From Mauremys mutica (Eukaryota > Chordata > Testudines > Geoemydidae), in the NCBI RefSeq assembly GCF_020497125.1, contig NC_059084.1, positions 8,397,501 to 8,461,500 on the forward strand: 64,000 nucleotides of DNA. Reading direction: 5' to 3'. The translations under genes were made by a program, and so were the position numbers. This document shows, piece by piece, positions 31,840-43,722 of the stretch; within the stretch, counting starts at the first letter, position 1, and each line of letters opens with the position of its first letter. A model generated the notes under the pieces. That model was not told where the DNA came from. It was given only the letters and a program-made list of their open reading frames with translations, and did no database searches.

Positions 31840-32645
31840 CGGCAAGTCATGACTGACTAACCTGGTTTCCTCCTATGATATAACTGATGCTGGGGATATG
31901 GGGAAAGCAGTGGTGCTTGACTTTAGCAAAGCTTTTGATAGGGTCTCCCACAGTATTCTTGCCAGCAAGTTAAAGTAGTATGGATTGGCTGAATGGACTA
32001 TAAAGTGGATAGAAAGTTGGCTAGAGCGTCAGGCTTAACAAGTAGTGATCAACGGCTTAATGTCTAGTTGGAAGCTGGTATCAAGCGGAATGCCCTAGGG
32101 GTTGGTCCTGGGGCCGGTTTTGCTTCAGATCTTCATTAATGATCTGGCTGCTGCGATGGATTGCCCCCTCAGGAAGTTTGCAGATGCCTCTAAGCTTGGG
32201 GGAGAGGTAGATACGCTGGAGGTTAGAGATAGAGTCGGGGCAGCTCCAAGCACCAGCGCTCCAAGCATGTGCCTGGGGTGGCAAGCCACAGGGGGGTGCT
32301 CTGCCGGTCGCCGCTAGTGCGGCAGGCAGGGTGCCTTCGGCTGCTTGCCTGTGGAGGGTCTACTGGTCCCACGGCTTTGGTGGACCTCCCGCAGGCATGC
32401 CTGCAGAGGGTCGGCTGGTCCCGCGGCTTCAGCGGACCTCCCCCAGGTGTGCCTGCGGGAGGTCCGCCGAAGCTGCGGGACCAGTGGACCCTCCATGCTT
32501 GGGGCGGCAAAATGTCTAGAGCCGCCCCTGGATAGGGTGCAGAAAGCCCAGGATGGGATGATTTAGTTGGGGTGGGTCCTGCTTTGAGCAGGGGGTTGGA
32601 CTAGATGACCTCCTGAGGTCCCTTCCAACCCTGATATTCTATGAC
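31840..32645 (+). mobile_element. CR1 LINE fragment with internal deletion and nested MITE
   Basis: Part 31840-32235 encodes the reverse-transcriptase region in broken frame: DFSKAFDRVSHSILASKLK, then VLGPVLLQIFINDLAAAMD and LRKFADASKLGG. The catalytic FADD is changed to FADA and stops are present. After the nested MITE (32236-32530), the element resumes near its 3' end, with cctgctttgagcagggggtt and gaggtcccttccaaccctga to tattctatga. The stretch between reverse transcriptase and the 3' end is missing. Confidence 0.85.
32236..32530. mobile_element. GC-rich MITE nested in CR1, 8-bp target duplication
   Basis: The right end (gagccgcccctg) is complementary to the left end (cggggcagctc), giving short inverted repeats of the CAGGGGCGGCTC type. 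Flanks are GATAGAGT (32228-32235) and GATAGGGT (32531-32538), matching at 7 of 8 bases as for a hAT insertion. The interior has tandem-like units around gcctgcggaggtcngctggt. It encodes nothing. Confidence 0.8.
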
Positions 32646-33377
32646 CCTGTGGCCAGCAGCTACTGTCTGCTGTCTGACTCCTCATTTCCTCCCTCCACTT
32701 CTTCCTATCTTGGCCTTCCTTCAGGCCCTTTCCCTCAGCTGTTTGCTGGACTTTTACTGTACAGCTGCCTCTCTCTAGGGGGTATCATTTCAGAAAATTC
32801 CAAGGGAGAGGGGTCAGCAGTTTATTATGTGATTATATTATATCCGGCATTTGTGGGAGGGGAGGAGTGGAAGACAGTGGATCATACAGACCTATGACAT
32901 GGCAGGGGGCAACAGCTCCCCTTGCTCCATAGCAACCAATACTGCTGCTCTAGGCTTTTCCTCTACTCTGTCAACCAGCAAGGTACTGCTGACTCCTTCC
33001 CTTCTCCCTGTAGCCGCCTTCTCATCTAGGCTTCCTCCCTTTATCCCCAGCACCCAGCTCCACCCCACAACTGGGCTTCATCTTCAGCTGAGTCTAGCCC
33101 ACCCGCCAGGTGCAACCAGCTGCACTAACTGTTCTCTCTCCCATTAACTCCTTTCCTTACCCACATGGAGTACGTACCGCGTCCCAAAGGAACCAAATGC
33201 CGCTCATTAATTCATACACATTGTCCTACTGATGTGTAACCAGGAAAGCTCCCAGGGACAAGCCAAACAGGATTTGACTCCAGCTGCTTTGTGGAAAACA
33301 GGAAGCAGTAGCAACTGTGCCACTGCAGAAAAAGGAAAGGGAAAATACCCTTTCATGAAGGGAGCTATTTCTGAAAT
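32646..33377. other. Intergenic, unassigned
   Basis: Pyrimidine-rich on the + strand from about 32640 to 32780 and 32980 to 33130. No gene, RNA or known repeat was recognised. Confidence 0.55.
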
Positions 33378-33503
33378 AGCAGATCATTACGGGTTCAATC
33401 CTTGAGGGGGCCATTTGGGGATTGGTTCTGTTTTGAGCAGGGGGTTGGACTAGAGGATGTCTTGAGGTCCCTTCCAACGCTAATAATCTATGATTTTATG
33501 ATT
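33378..33503 (+). mobile_element. tRNA-derived SINE with CR1-type tail (Cry I / tortoise SINE)
   Basis: It contains the box-B-like ggttcaatccttgagggggc of a tRNA-derived head. This is joined to a CR1-like tail: gattggttctgttttgagca, then gggttggactaga and gaggtcccttccaac, ending in tctatgattttatgatt. This junction defines the Cry I SINE known from cryptodiran turtles. The 5' tRNA part (box A) is truncated and an internal stretch is deleted. Confidence 0.75.
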
Positions 33504-35704
33504 ATGTAGAGTCTAGTACCAGCTTAAAAAAAAAAGTCCCTCCCCTCTCTCTTCCCCACGCCCCCCACCCAAATATTTGCTGTAACATAAGCAACAGCCC
33601 ACATCTCTCACTAACCAAGAAAGCATGTGGCTCAAGACTGGTAATTCCTTAAACACATTTCACAAAGTCTGGAAGTTCTATTAAAGGGATAGGAGTGAAA
33701 TTCGATAAAGGAATATTGGCTTTCACCTCTAGCTCTCTGGTTCAAATCTAGCCCAAAGCTGGTGGTGGGTGATAAGAGTTATGTGCCGGCTGTTTGGTGG
33801 CCTATGTGAAATGAGCTGGTTGTGACCTCTGTTCATTTACGATAGGGCACGAGTTCATAGCGTAGAAAGCCCCAGGGGGACGCTGTCCTGATCTGCACAC
33901 CTAGGAATGGTCTCAGTAGAACCAGCAAGGAGTGATTGACAGTCACACCCACAGGTAATACCACCAGGGCAAGGATGAGGCAGAGGGACGGGGTAGTACA
34001 AGCTGTAATGCTACTGCCCCTGCTTTCCCCACTCTTTGAATAAATAAAATGCTGCCTGCTCCAGGTCTGACAATTGATTGTCTTTCACAGTCACCAAAGT
34101 CACTTACCAGTAATAATACCTAGCTCTGATATATTGCTTTTCCTCCGTGGTTCTCAAAGCACTTTAAAATGGGAATAGTGACACTGACCGCCTTTTATAC
34201 AGATGGGGCATCTGAGAGTGTCTACACAGCACCAAAAACCAAAACCAAAACCTGGCAGCGAGTCTCAGAGCCCAGATCAGCACACTCAGACTCACTCAGG
34301 AGCAATGGGACAATAATACTTGCCATTCCTGTCTCCCGGGTGCAAGCTTACTTAATGCTGAGGAACCTGCGATGGAAAGTGCTATACAACTTTTTATTAT
34401 TTTTTTATCCTTTTACCTCCCAGATAGAAAAAGAGAGGTACACAGAACCTATACACAGCTCTGCTTGTTTCACCCACATCTGGTATCCAAATGGCTTAGG
34501 AATCCAATATTGGCTGACATACTGATATGTGATCAGAGGAGAGAACAGAGGCCTGTGAATTTAAACACCAGCATTTCCTGTCAATCCGACAGCTCAGACT
34601 ATAGTGATGAGCGCATTGTAAGAACCTATATAGACAAGAATGGGACATTTCCTCCTTTGGACAGCAGATGGTGCTGTCAGCCTATGTAAAATAATCATAT
34701 TCAGTATCAGGGAATGAAGAAATAAATGTGATTTCACAATCCCTCTAGATCCGTCTTTGGCAAAAAAAAAAGTCCTTTTGAATTTGCATGCAAGGAAAAA
34801 GCTTTTCTACTTTATGCAAGATATAATGTAAATTATTCATCTACCTCACTCTAAATAATAGAAAATGGGAAGGGGAAAAAGGTGTGTGTGTGTGTGGGCA
34901 GGGGGAGATTAGTTTAGTTGGCAAAAATCTTCAAATAAATAAAAAGTAGAATGTCCCAAAGTATTTCAGCATGCTGGGATCAAAAGACTATTTATTTATG
35001 CATTTAAGTCTTTATGCAGGTTAGACTAGCTGAGTTTAGCAGATGTCTGCGAGTTTACAAGTGAAACCCAATTTAAAAGCGAGGCAGGGAATTGATAAGG
35101 GTGCAGAATAAAAGGAGTGCTACAAGAATACAAGCATCTAGAAAACAGGATGCAAACACTGAAAGGGGACACTTGGTGATCTAGAGATGTAAGGAAATCA
35201 ATGTCATAATGCACAGTACTTACAAGATCAACATTTTAACCTCCACCTTTTAACACCTTGATTCCATTTTCTTTAAACGAATCTAATTTCTTCAAGTTTT
35301 GAATCTATCCGGTTGGAGAGAAGAAAATGCAAATTTCCCTTACAATGGTTTTTCAGAGGTTGGGTTTGAGCCAAATGGAGCATTTGTGGCCGTCAGAGAT
35401 GGAATGTAATTTCTCTTCCAAATACCTCTGGACTATCGTTAATAAAGGCTTTTAAATGTAGAAGCAGACAAAGCCTAGACACCCAGGAAAGACAAACACG
35501 CTCCAGACTCAGTGCTACTGAGTGCAGCTTGGGGACTTTGGGGGAGTTTGGTCTTCTTGGAGCAAAGTTGCATTTTTCTTTCTGGTGACTGTTTTCAAGG
35601 TTCTTTGCAGGTTTAGATTAGCTGGGAAATACCAGCCACCCTCTGCTTATTTTGAGTTAGTTTAAATGCTTCTGTTTGCACTTACTGTGTAATTTGTGTG
35701 TGCA

Positions 35705-35742
<38 letters not shown>

Positions 35743-36930
35743 TCACACAGTTATCTATAGGCTCTTTGCTGTACGTCTTGTTCAGATGAAAACAAAGATC
35801 TCTGTTCTCCCCTCTGTGGGAATAAACCCATGTAGGAAAGAAGCAACTCATTGGACTCTCCTCCACAGTTGTGCTGATTTATGTTCTGCAAAACTGACCA
35901 GTCTCCATTTTAAATGCCTTTTATGTCTTGGTTTTAATTCATTTTCTCGTGTGTAGCCTAATCAGTAAATTTCCAAACTTTGGCCTGAGTTGTCCAGGGT
36001 CTTTGCCATGGGGCTAAACAGGCTGAGGTGTCTTTACTTGAAAGCTGTGTTGTTAATGTGACCCTGTAGCTGTATGCCCTTGACGCTCTCGGCCCACTTA
36101 GTCCATCAGAACTCAGAGGTTCTCTCTGCCCCTTACCCAAGGATTCCCGAGTCCTGCAGAAGACAAGGGGTATCCATAAGTACTCCTGTTGCCTCTGCTC
36201 TGCTGCCCATTCCTCCCAGATCCTCCCAGTCCTACAGTTCCTGTAGGAATCGTGCTTTCAGGGGCTCCCTCTAGCACGGCTGTCTCCAAAACCACCTCCC
36301 AAAGCTTCCTCAGCACAGGGATGAAACAGCAAGTTACCACAGCGTTGTTGCTACCCAGCTGGCTGGTAAGGGGGAGAATTGGGAGGAGCCCAACTGGCTT
36401 AATATACCCTGGCATCCCTCTTCCAACAGCTGAGCTGGGACCCTGCAGAAGGGCTTCTGCCGAGAGAGAGCAAGGGGGAGCGGAGCATGCAGCAGAGATG
36501 ACCCCGCTCCTCCTTCCATGGCTGCAGGATCCCATCCACACACACAGCTGGAGAGGAGCTGAGGCACAAGTGCTCCATCTTCCGTCTGCTCATGGGATTC
36601 CTGCCCTTCCAACACTGCTGACAACCTTCTGAGCATGCACAGCTCCTGCTGCGCAAGTGTGAATGCAGGTCAAAAAGATGAGAAAATACTGTGATATTAC
36701 ACAACTGCTTTAGGACTCTGGTCCACCTGGAGCTTTCTGACTGGCCGCAAATGCTGTCATGCCTACAGCCCTAATGCTCTGCAGATGCATCAATTCCAGT
36801 TCATAATAGCCCCAGGGTCAGTACATCGTTAGGGGATTATTTCATTCCCCAGGTTAAAGTCCATCAGCCTTTAGTTCTTTACCATATACATTCCCCCAAG
36901 GTGTGTTATAATCACCCCAAAATGCAAGGT
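33504..36930. other. Intergenic with old LINE tail and microsatellites
   Basis: At 34108-34185 aataatacctagctctgata followed by tctcaaagcactttaaaatg resembles the 3' end of old CR1/L3-type LINEs. Microsatellites lie at about 34881-34896 and 35696-35742. The 36060-36700 part is GC-richer with several overlapping open frames, none protein-like. No gene is supported. Confidence 0.55.
35696..35742. repeat. Compound (TG)n-(AG)n microsatellite
   Basis: A run of TG dinucleotides (about 35705-35726) passes directly into AG repeats (to about 35742). This is a simple, probably polymorphic repeat. Confidence 0.95.
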
Positions 36931-37210
36931 CTACTGTGTCCTGTTCCTTTGCAGGTGGGGAAGAACAGAATCAGCGTAAATCACAGTAATCAAGATGTTC
37001 TCTAACAAATAAACTCCAGCATCTCTGGCGGTGAGGAGGCAAAGGCACCGTCTGGCTCTCTGTGAAGGGCCGTGTTCAGCAGTAATCTTATTTGTAACGT
37101 AATCAATATGTTTACTGAAGGGGAGAATATCATCAAGTATTACTTTAAGATACTTAGGAGATGTGACACAATCCAAAGTGGAACCCACAACTCGAAATGT
37201 AAAGGTATTA
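36931..37210 (-). pseudogene. Non-LTR retrotransposon reverse transcriptase, C-terminal fragment
   Basis: On the - strand an 85-codon frame reads SPKYLKVILDDILPFSKHID, then YVTNKITAEHG. It resembles the 'YLGVxLD--LxFxxHI' region after the reverse-transcriptase catalytic site of LINE-like elements. No flanking domain was found. The family cannot be named from this piece, and the fragment is probably old. Confidence 0.5.
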
Positions 37211-38689
37211 GCCTGACTGAATTTGCTAATAGAAAAAACCAGCTACAGTTTTATCAAGACTGACAGAGGAAGAGAGGTTTATTAAGCCCACTGATCACAT
37301 AGGCTGTTTTAGAGAGGAAGGTAGTCGAGGGAGAAGGAACATCATTGACAGTAAGTGAAAGAGCATTGTCATCTGCATCCATAAATCATTTTCAGCAGGC
37401 CTGGAGCCTGCCGTTCCCCGGCCACAGCTTGAATCCTGTATGAGCAGAGCAACATGTGGCTGAGCGGGTGTAGAGGCAGATCTTGAGCTGTAAATTTCCA
37501 TTCTTCTGTGGACTTCAATGGAGCAACACTGATTTACATCAGCTGAGGATACAGTCCATTACACCTGGAGCGGGGAACTAATTTCTGAAACTTGTTATCT
37601 TTTAACCAAGGAGATCTTGACTTCAGGTTTGGATCACGATTGGACAATTGGCTTCAATACGATCCTGGAAACACTTATGCGTGTGCTTAGCTTTGATTAT
37701 GTGTCTTGTCTCATTGAAGTCAATGGGACTGCTCATATGAGTGAAGGAAACTCATGTGCTTACGTCGTCATAGGATTTAGGTACATCTTCATAGTCCCCT
37801 GGCTCAGATCCCCAGCCAGTGCGTGAAGAGACCAGTGTAACGCTTGTCTACAAGGCATTTTCTGCTTTCTCTAGTGCTTTGTCTACAGCTTGCATGGGAA
37901 GAATCCTTTGACTCATGTAAGAGCAAAAGATTTTGAACTGGGAAATTCACACTAGCCAGCCATTTTCATTGAGCTCTGTTGAGCAAAGAGGACTGCGATT
38001 TCTGGGGCACTTGGAAGAGCAAGCTCGTTAGGCGGGAGACCAGAGGCAAAGTGAAGAGGAGGTAGATATCCTATGATGTGGTGGGGACAAATGAGTGGGC
38101 ATCTGGCGTGATGGACAAAATCTTCACTGGAAGCCAAAGAAAGTGCATGACCAGGGTTGTATGGGAGAGGTGGGTCACCTACATGAGAGGAACTAAGTTT
38201 AAATAACTTTCTCTTTTGAAGAAGTAGAATTGTTCCTACCGCTGAGAGGAAGAAGCACTTTTGAATGCGGAAAAAATCCTTAGAAAGTCCCTATGGAGAT
38301 TTTCCGTAAGTGATTAGAGAGGAGAAATTCCGGTGGTATTTTAAAGTGAACTTTCCTAGTACATCTGTGTGTAACAGCCACTGCTGTTTAATCTGCTGGA
38401 CAGCAGGACCAGAATTTTCAGAAAGGCTCAGCGTCCGCAATAAGTGTCACGATGGGAGCTGCTGGGTGCTGAGCTCTTCTGGAAATCTGGCCCTTATTTG
38501 GGTGCCTAAATGGGAACTCAGTTTGGAAAATTAGAGGTTTTCTGGAAAATCTGACTTCCACCGGCTTAGCACAGGCAAGGATAGTTGTCTGGGAAAGGCT
38601 AAGATGCCTCTTTATAAAAAGACCATATTTGTACAGTATGTCACAAATATACCTGAAACTACAAGGAACCTTGGTCAAGTAACTTCTAC
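37211..38689. other. Intergenic, mostly unassigned
   Basis: A fragment at about 38405-38530 (tcagaaaggctcagcgtccg, then gctgagctcttctggaaatc) belongs to the common sauropsid repeat also seen at 12961, 50510 and 60110. No gene was seen. Confidence 0.5.
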
Positions 38690-39209
38690 CAGGCTAAAAC
38701 TGTTAATCTTAGAAAAGAGACAACTAAGGGGGGATATGATAGAGGTCTATACAATGGTGAATGGTGTGGAGAAAGTGAATAGGGGAGTGTTATTTACCCC
38801 TTCACATAACACAAGAACAAATGAAATTAAGGTTAGTTTTAAACCGGCTGCCTAGGGAAGTATTTCTCAGACAATGCGTCATCAAGCTGTGGAACTCATT
38901 GCCAGGGGGATGGTTGTGGAGGCCCAGAGTGTAACTGAGCTCACAAAAGACTTAGATCATTCATGGAGGATAAGTCCATCAAAGGCTTTTGGACAAGATG
39001 GTCAGGGATACCCAGCCTGGGCTCTGGCTGTCTCTAAACCTCTGCCTGCTAGAAGCTGGGACTGGATATCACGGGTTGCATCATTCAGTAATTGCTCAGT
39101 TCTGTTCATCTCTCTGAAGCCTCTGGCACTGGCCACTGTCAAAAGACCGATTATTGGGCTAGATGGACTATTGGTCTGACCCAGTATGACCATTCTTATG
39201 TTCTTATGC
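38690..39209 (+). mobile_element. CR1 LINE, 5'-truncated 3' end
   Basis: The sequence aggggggatatgatagaggt, then agctgtggaactcattgcca, tggactattggtctgaccca and the repeated tail attcttatgttcttatg is the 3' part of a CR1 element in sense orientation. About 520 bp survive. An open frame at 38874-39179 falls inside it and has no coding meaning. Confidence 0.85.
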
Positions 39210-39902
39210 TACGTAAGAGCCATGTAATAATAATAATAATGCTAATAAACAATGATGTAAGCCCAAAAGAAACGATGCAAGTTCACCCCACCATTTTCCA
39301 TCAGACTGACAGCAGGATTCATTTGTTCTGAACATTGAAGTGTACAGTCTGGCAGGTCTGACATATTGACACTGGCACAATTGATAATGGCAGCTGTGTC
39401 AAAATGTCAGTCTGGATACGATGGTTTTCAAATATAGATTCTTGCCTACAGGTTGGGAGGGTGCAACAGGGCTGAGGAAAAGGAGGAGGCTGTCTTGAAC
39501 CTAACTTGCCAGTGCTATGTCCTTTGAATCACCTTGTGGTGCTATTTGGTTTATAGACATGTGATATGTCCTCACTCTGCTGGAGTATGTTTGGGTTCCA
39601 GACTGTGTTTCCATTTGACCTGTGAAAGTCTGGCCCCAGCTTCTTGTCCTTTCTCGAGTTTCAACTGCCATTCTTCTGCCTGAGTAACAGTGATTACGCT
39701 TGCATCTGTAAGATTTCTGGATCAGACTGTTAGAGACACGATACTAATAGAAGCAGCTGCTTCAAAGGAAGGTGTAAAACTTCCATAATGGACAAGCGTG
39801 CCCATGGAGGAAGTTTCTTCCTGACCCCAGTGAATTAGTAGTTGGCTTGTATCCTGAAGCATGAGAGTTTATATCCCTTATAATTTTTTATCTTATCTAA
39901 TG

Positions 39903-40220
39903 CAGTGGTTCTCAAAGCCGGTCCGCTGCTTGTTCAGGAAAAGCTCCTGGCGGGCCAGGCCAGTTTGTTTGCCTGGTGCGTCCGCAGGTTCGGCCGATCA
40001 CAGCAGTTCGCTGCTCCAGGCCACGGGGGGCTGCTGGAAGTGGTGTGGGCCGAGGGATGTGCTGGCCGGCCTTCCCGCAGCCCTATTGGCCTGGAGCAGT
40101 GAATTGCGGCCAGCGGGAGCCACGATCAGCCAAACCTGCGGACACAGCAGATAAACAAACCGGCCCGGCCCCCCCGGGGCTTTCCCTGAACAAGCGGTGG
40201 ACCGGCTTTGAGAACCACTG
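39903..40220. mobile_element. hAT-like MITE with perfect 8-bp target duplication (second copy of family)
   Basis: The ends CAGTGGTTCTCAAAG and CTTTGAGAACCACTG are inverted repeats. ATCTAATG flanks both sides (39895-39902 and 40221-40228). The interior shares many blocks with the copy at 29692 (aggccagtttgtttgcctgg; aacaaaccggcc), so the two are the same family. Confidence 0.92.
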
Positions 40221-40696
40221 ATCTAATGGATCCCAAAGCTCTTTAAAAACTGAAATACAAACTTTGTAAGATTCAATCCAGTGGGTTACCTCCATGGTGA
40301 ACCAGGCCAACTGTTTAAACACAATAGCTCAGGACAAGAAGTGAGATCCTGTATCCAGCTGAACATGCAGTGACTGAGAGGGCCTGGAAGTATTTGGGCA
40401 GGTGGAATTAAACCAGGAAACTGCGGTTAACACTCCGGCTCATGCAGAAAGTGCTCTAGGATTTTTCCTGGTCAAGAGGCCCTTGTGTTCACATCTCAGC
40501 TGGAGCACAGCACTTCCAGGAGCACAGAACTCCCTACCGCCATGCTGGGGTACTGAGCACCTTCTGCTTAACCATGCAGTTGGCCTCTGGGGTCACCCCA
40601 GAATGCCCCGGCAGCAGTAGCCAGTTCTATCCATGAGCAGAAGCAGGGCTGTACTCCTGCTCTATGATCCCAGGGCACCGGCTACTTTGGCGTGAA

Positions 40697-40930
40697 GGGT
40701 ATGTCTGTGCTACCATAAAACACCCACAGCTGGCCTGGGTCAGCTGACCGAGGGTGCGGCGTTCAGGCTGTGGGGCTAAAAAACTGCAGTGTGGATGCTC
40801 AGGCTTGGGACCCTGTGAGAGGAGAGGGTCCTGAGCCTGAACATTTACACTGCAATGTTCTAGCTCTGCGAGCCTGCGTCAACTGCCCTGAGCCCACCAG
40901 GGGCGTTTTATTGCAGCGCAGACAGACCTA
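40697..40930. mobile_element. MITE (GGGTATGTCTGTGCT family)
   Basis: The left end GGGTATGTCTGTGCTACCAT and the reverse complement of the right end TAGGTCTGTCTGCGCTGCAA form inverted repeats of about 30 bp (both followed by AAAACxCCC). GC-rich, non-coding interior. Confidence 0.7.
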
Positions 40931-41688
40931 AAGTGTCTATAGGGCAACACTGACTCTGGGCCTAAGAGCGCAGGCTGAGCAATCAAAATCTGGTTTTGTT
41001 TGTGTCTGGGCAGAGCCTCCTACTACCACCCCCCTGCATGCAGCCTGCACCAAGCAACTTAAACCTGAGCTAAACTGACAAGAATGTTGGTAGGAAAATA
41101 AAAACAACACACCAAATAAATGGCACTCGTTTAATTATTTAAATTAAGACTTATTTGAAAGACGTGTTTCCAGCAAACACTCCCTCTTTACTTTTTAATG
41201 AGCTGCAGTGCATCGAAAGGAAAAAGCCAATAAACTTCCCACTGCAGTTTCTTAACATGTTTAATTAAACAGGTGCTGCGGGGGGAACCAGACACTGCTC
41301 CCAGAAATAATGGTACCACCATTCCTTCCCGCACAACCCGCTATGCCCAACCAGGGGCAACGGTGCCGTAGGGTGTTCCTTGCTCTGTCGAGCAGGGCAG
41401 AGCTCCCTCTCTTTATAGCTCCAGCTACCTCCTGTCTCATTGGCATGTTGTACAGTGGTAATTTAATCTGAGACATTTGCAAGCGCAGGGAGATTTGGGG
41501 TTTTTATGTATATTTATTTCTATGATTCACTGGCAGCTGAGCCTGGTAGGGGATGCTGGTTGGACTGCAATGGAAGCACTATTTGTAGGGATGAGAATAC
41601 TGCACTTCTATAGCACCCTTCGAGGTAGGGATGTCTCCGTAAATAGATATAGGCCTCCCGGAGGAAGGAGGGAAAGGGAGCACAGATA
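40931..41688. other. Intergenic, unassigned
   Basis: No gene or recognised repeat. The region near 41090-41230 is AT-rich. Confidence 0.55.
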
Positions 41689-42153
41689 AGGGCTTGTTTT
41701 CTACACTGAGAAATTAATTCGGATTAAGGTTGTGGTGTGAATTTAAAGTGGAAGAGCCTGTGTGGATGCTCTTATTCTGGCATAAGAATGCCTAATTCCA
41801 AATTATCTTAATCCATTTCAGTCAAAGCTGTCTTAATTTCCCTGGGTAGGAAGATAGTGAGCTTTCCTCCTAGGCCACTGAGTCTGGACATGGTGGGTTA
41901 TGCACCCCAGTCCTCTGGGGCTAACCCTGTTATATCATATCCCAGAATAACACATCAAAAGAACTGTCTTCCTAGATTCCCACAATCAGAATCCCAGAGC
42001 CCAGGTGTCCATATTGACTTAGGCTATGGGCAGAGAGATGGGGTTCATCAGAGGAACTCTTACCTTTTACTCTTATTCTGGCGTAAAAGCGTCCACACAG
42101 GATGATAATCAGGAGTAGTTATTCTGGTATAACTCCCTATGTGGACAAGCCCT
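41689..42153. mobile_element. MITE with AGGGCTTGT termini
   Basis: The left end AGGGCTTGTTTTCTACACTG and the reverse complement of the right end (AGGGCTTGTCCACATAGGGA) are inverted. Inside, 'ttattctggcataagaatgc' and 'ttattctggcgtaaaagcgt' recur near the two ends. It is about 465 bp and non-coding. Confidence 0.65.
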
Positions 42154-43438
42154 AAAATCCCTTCACCACTCCTGACATTAAAATCAATGGGACTACTCTC
42201 ACGTTTAAAGTCAAGCATATTAAGTGCATTACTGGATTGGGCCCTTGGTGGAAGGGCCTGTGTGGGCAGCTGGTGCTGGGAAGGATTCTTTGAAGAAATG
42301 AGCATAAGGAGGGATCAGGAAGAGGAAGGAAGAGAGGGACAACTGGAGGTGGATGGGCCCGTAGAAAGGAGGCACCGAAGCAGAGGGCTGAGATGCTGGG
42401 AGAGGTTTGGCAGCAATATGTGGTTTAAGGGCAATGGAAAGATTGTGGTGTGGGGCTTAAGGAAGGAGGTGACATGATGGAAAAACTGGGCTTTCCTGAG
42501 AGCTCAGAGAAACCCCCCAGGAAAAAAGGCAGATTCAAGCTCAGCTGGTGGGAGTGAATCAGCGACATCTCCTCAGGGAGACTCCAGGTGCAGCCGGCCA
42601 CGTCGCTCGAGCCACCTTTGAGGCCTTTGAAAGGAGTGTCACTGACAGGGCTCTGAAGGGTTGTGGCTGTGACATGCTGGGGCTGTAAAGTAGAGGAGAG
42701 GGCTCTCCAGGCTCCACCAGAGAGACAAAGTCTCTCCCATGGAAATAAAATACACCAATGGCCTGATTTGGGGGCAGCCAGAGGTTTTCAGTCATCCCTG
42801 ACACCAACACTAGTGAGATGGGCTCATCCTCTGCCTTGACTAGGAAAAAACCCACTGCGGGAAACATATGTCAGCTCAATCCTCCTTTTGTCATTTTAAT
42901 TGAATTGTGTCACATTGCTTTACTTTGCTAAAAATCATAATGGAGAGTTAATTAGCAGTTCACGTAGTCTGTGGGACGAGAGCAGCTTTCCAGCCGAAAC
43001 AGGGAGATCTCATGCAGATGACATTAATGCAGTAACTGCAGGCTTCTCTAGCTGTCTAAAATGGGGGAGGAAAACACAATCACAAATAATCCAGGATAAT
43101 AAAATCCTCCAACGTTGTCATGCACAAGGGAGAGGGAGGTGACACACACGATGGGGAGCCATGACCCTGCATGCTAAAGGTTACCACCAGTGTAACTGTG
43201 CAGAAATACCAGGGAGACATTTTTGGGTGCAGATTTGCAAAGGCAGTCAGGGTTGGCCTAGTGTTTGTCCCACTGAAGTCAGCGGTAATGGGAGTTTTAC
43301 TGGGAGCAGAATATAGCCAATTCCGAGAGCTTTTGAACAATGTCGTCCTATGATTTGTGGTTTTCATCCCTTTTTTTAAAGCCTCCCGTGGATGGGGAAG
43401 AATGGATTGCTGAAGGGACTGTCTCTAACTATGTGTGG
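42154..43438. other. Intergenic, unassigned
   Basis: No gene is supported. Short open frames on both strands lack protein-like features. Confidence 0.5.
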
Positions 43439-43722
43439 CCTGGTCTACAATGGGGTGGGGGGGGGGTGGGATTGATCTAAGTTACACAACTTCAGCTACG
43501 TGAATACGTACTTAGATCGACTTACCGTGGTGTCTTCACTGTGGTGAGCCGACTGCTGCTGCTCCCCTGTCGACTCCGCCTGCGCCTCTCGCCGAGCTGG
43601 AGTATAGGAGTCGACGGGAGCGCGCTTGGGGATTGATTTATCGCATCTAGACTAGAAGTGAGAAATCGATCCCTGCTGGATTGAAGGCTGCCCGCCGATC
43701 TGGCCAGTAGTGAAGACATATG
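43439..43722. mobile_element. MITE with CCTGGTCTACA terminus
   Basis: It starts CCTGGTCTACAATGGGG with a following G run. It contains ttgatctaagttacacaact, CG-rich text with gtcgactc repeated, and a palindrome around gcatctagactaga. It ends agtagtgaagacatatg. This is a family I recognise from turtle sequence; its terminal repeats are short. Confidence 0.65.

Noticed and set aside
33378..33420. Functional tRNA gene at the box-B-like ggttcaatcc
   Set aside because: No acceptor stem or cloverleaf fits, and the CR1-like tail directly follows, so it is a SINE.
36074..36704. Overlapping long open frames on both strands
   Set aside because: Frames on both strands are open because of GC-richer composition. 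No motif supports either.
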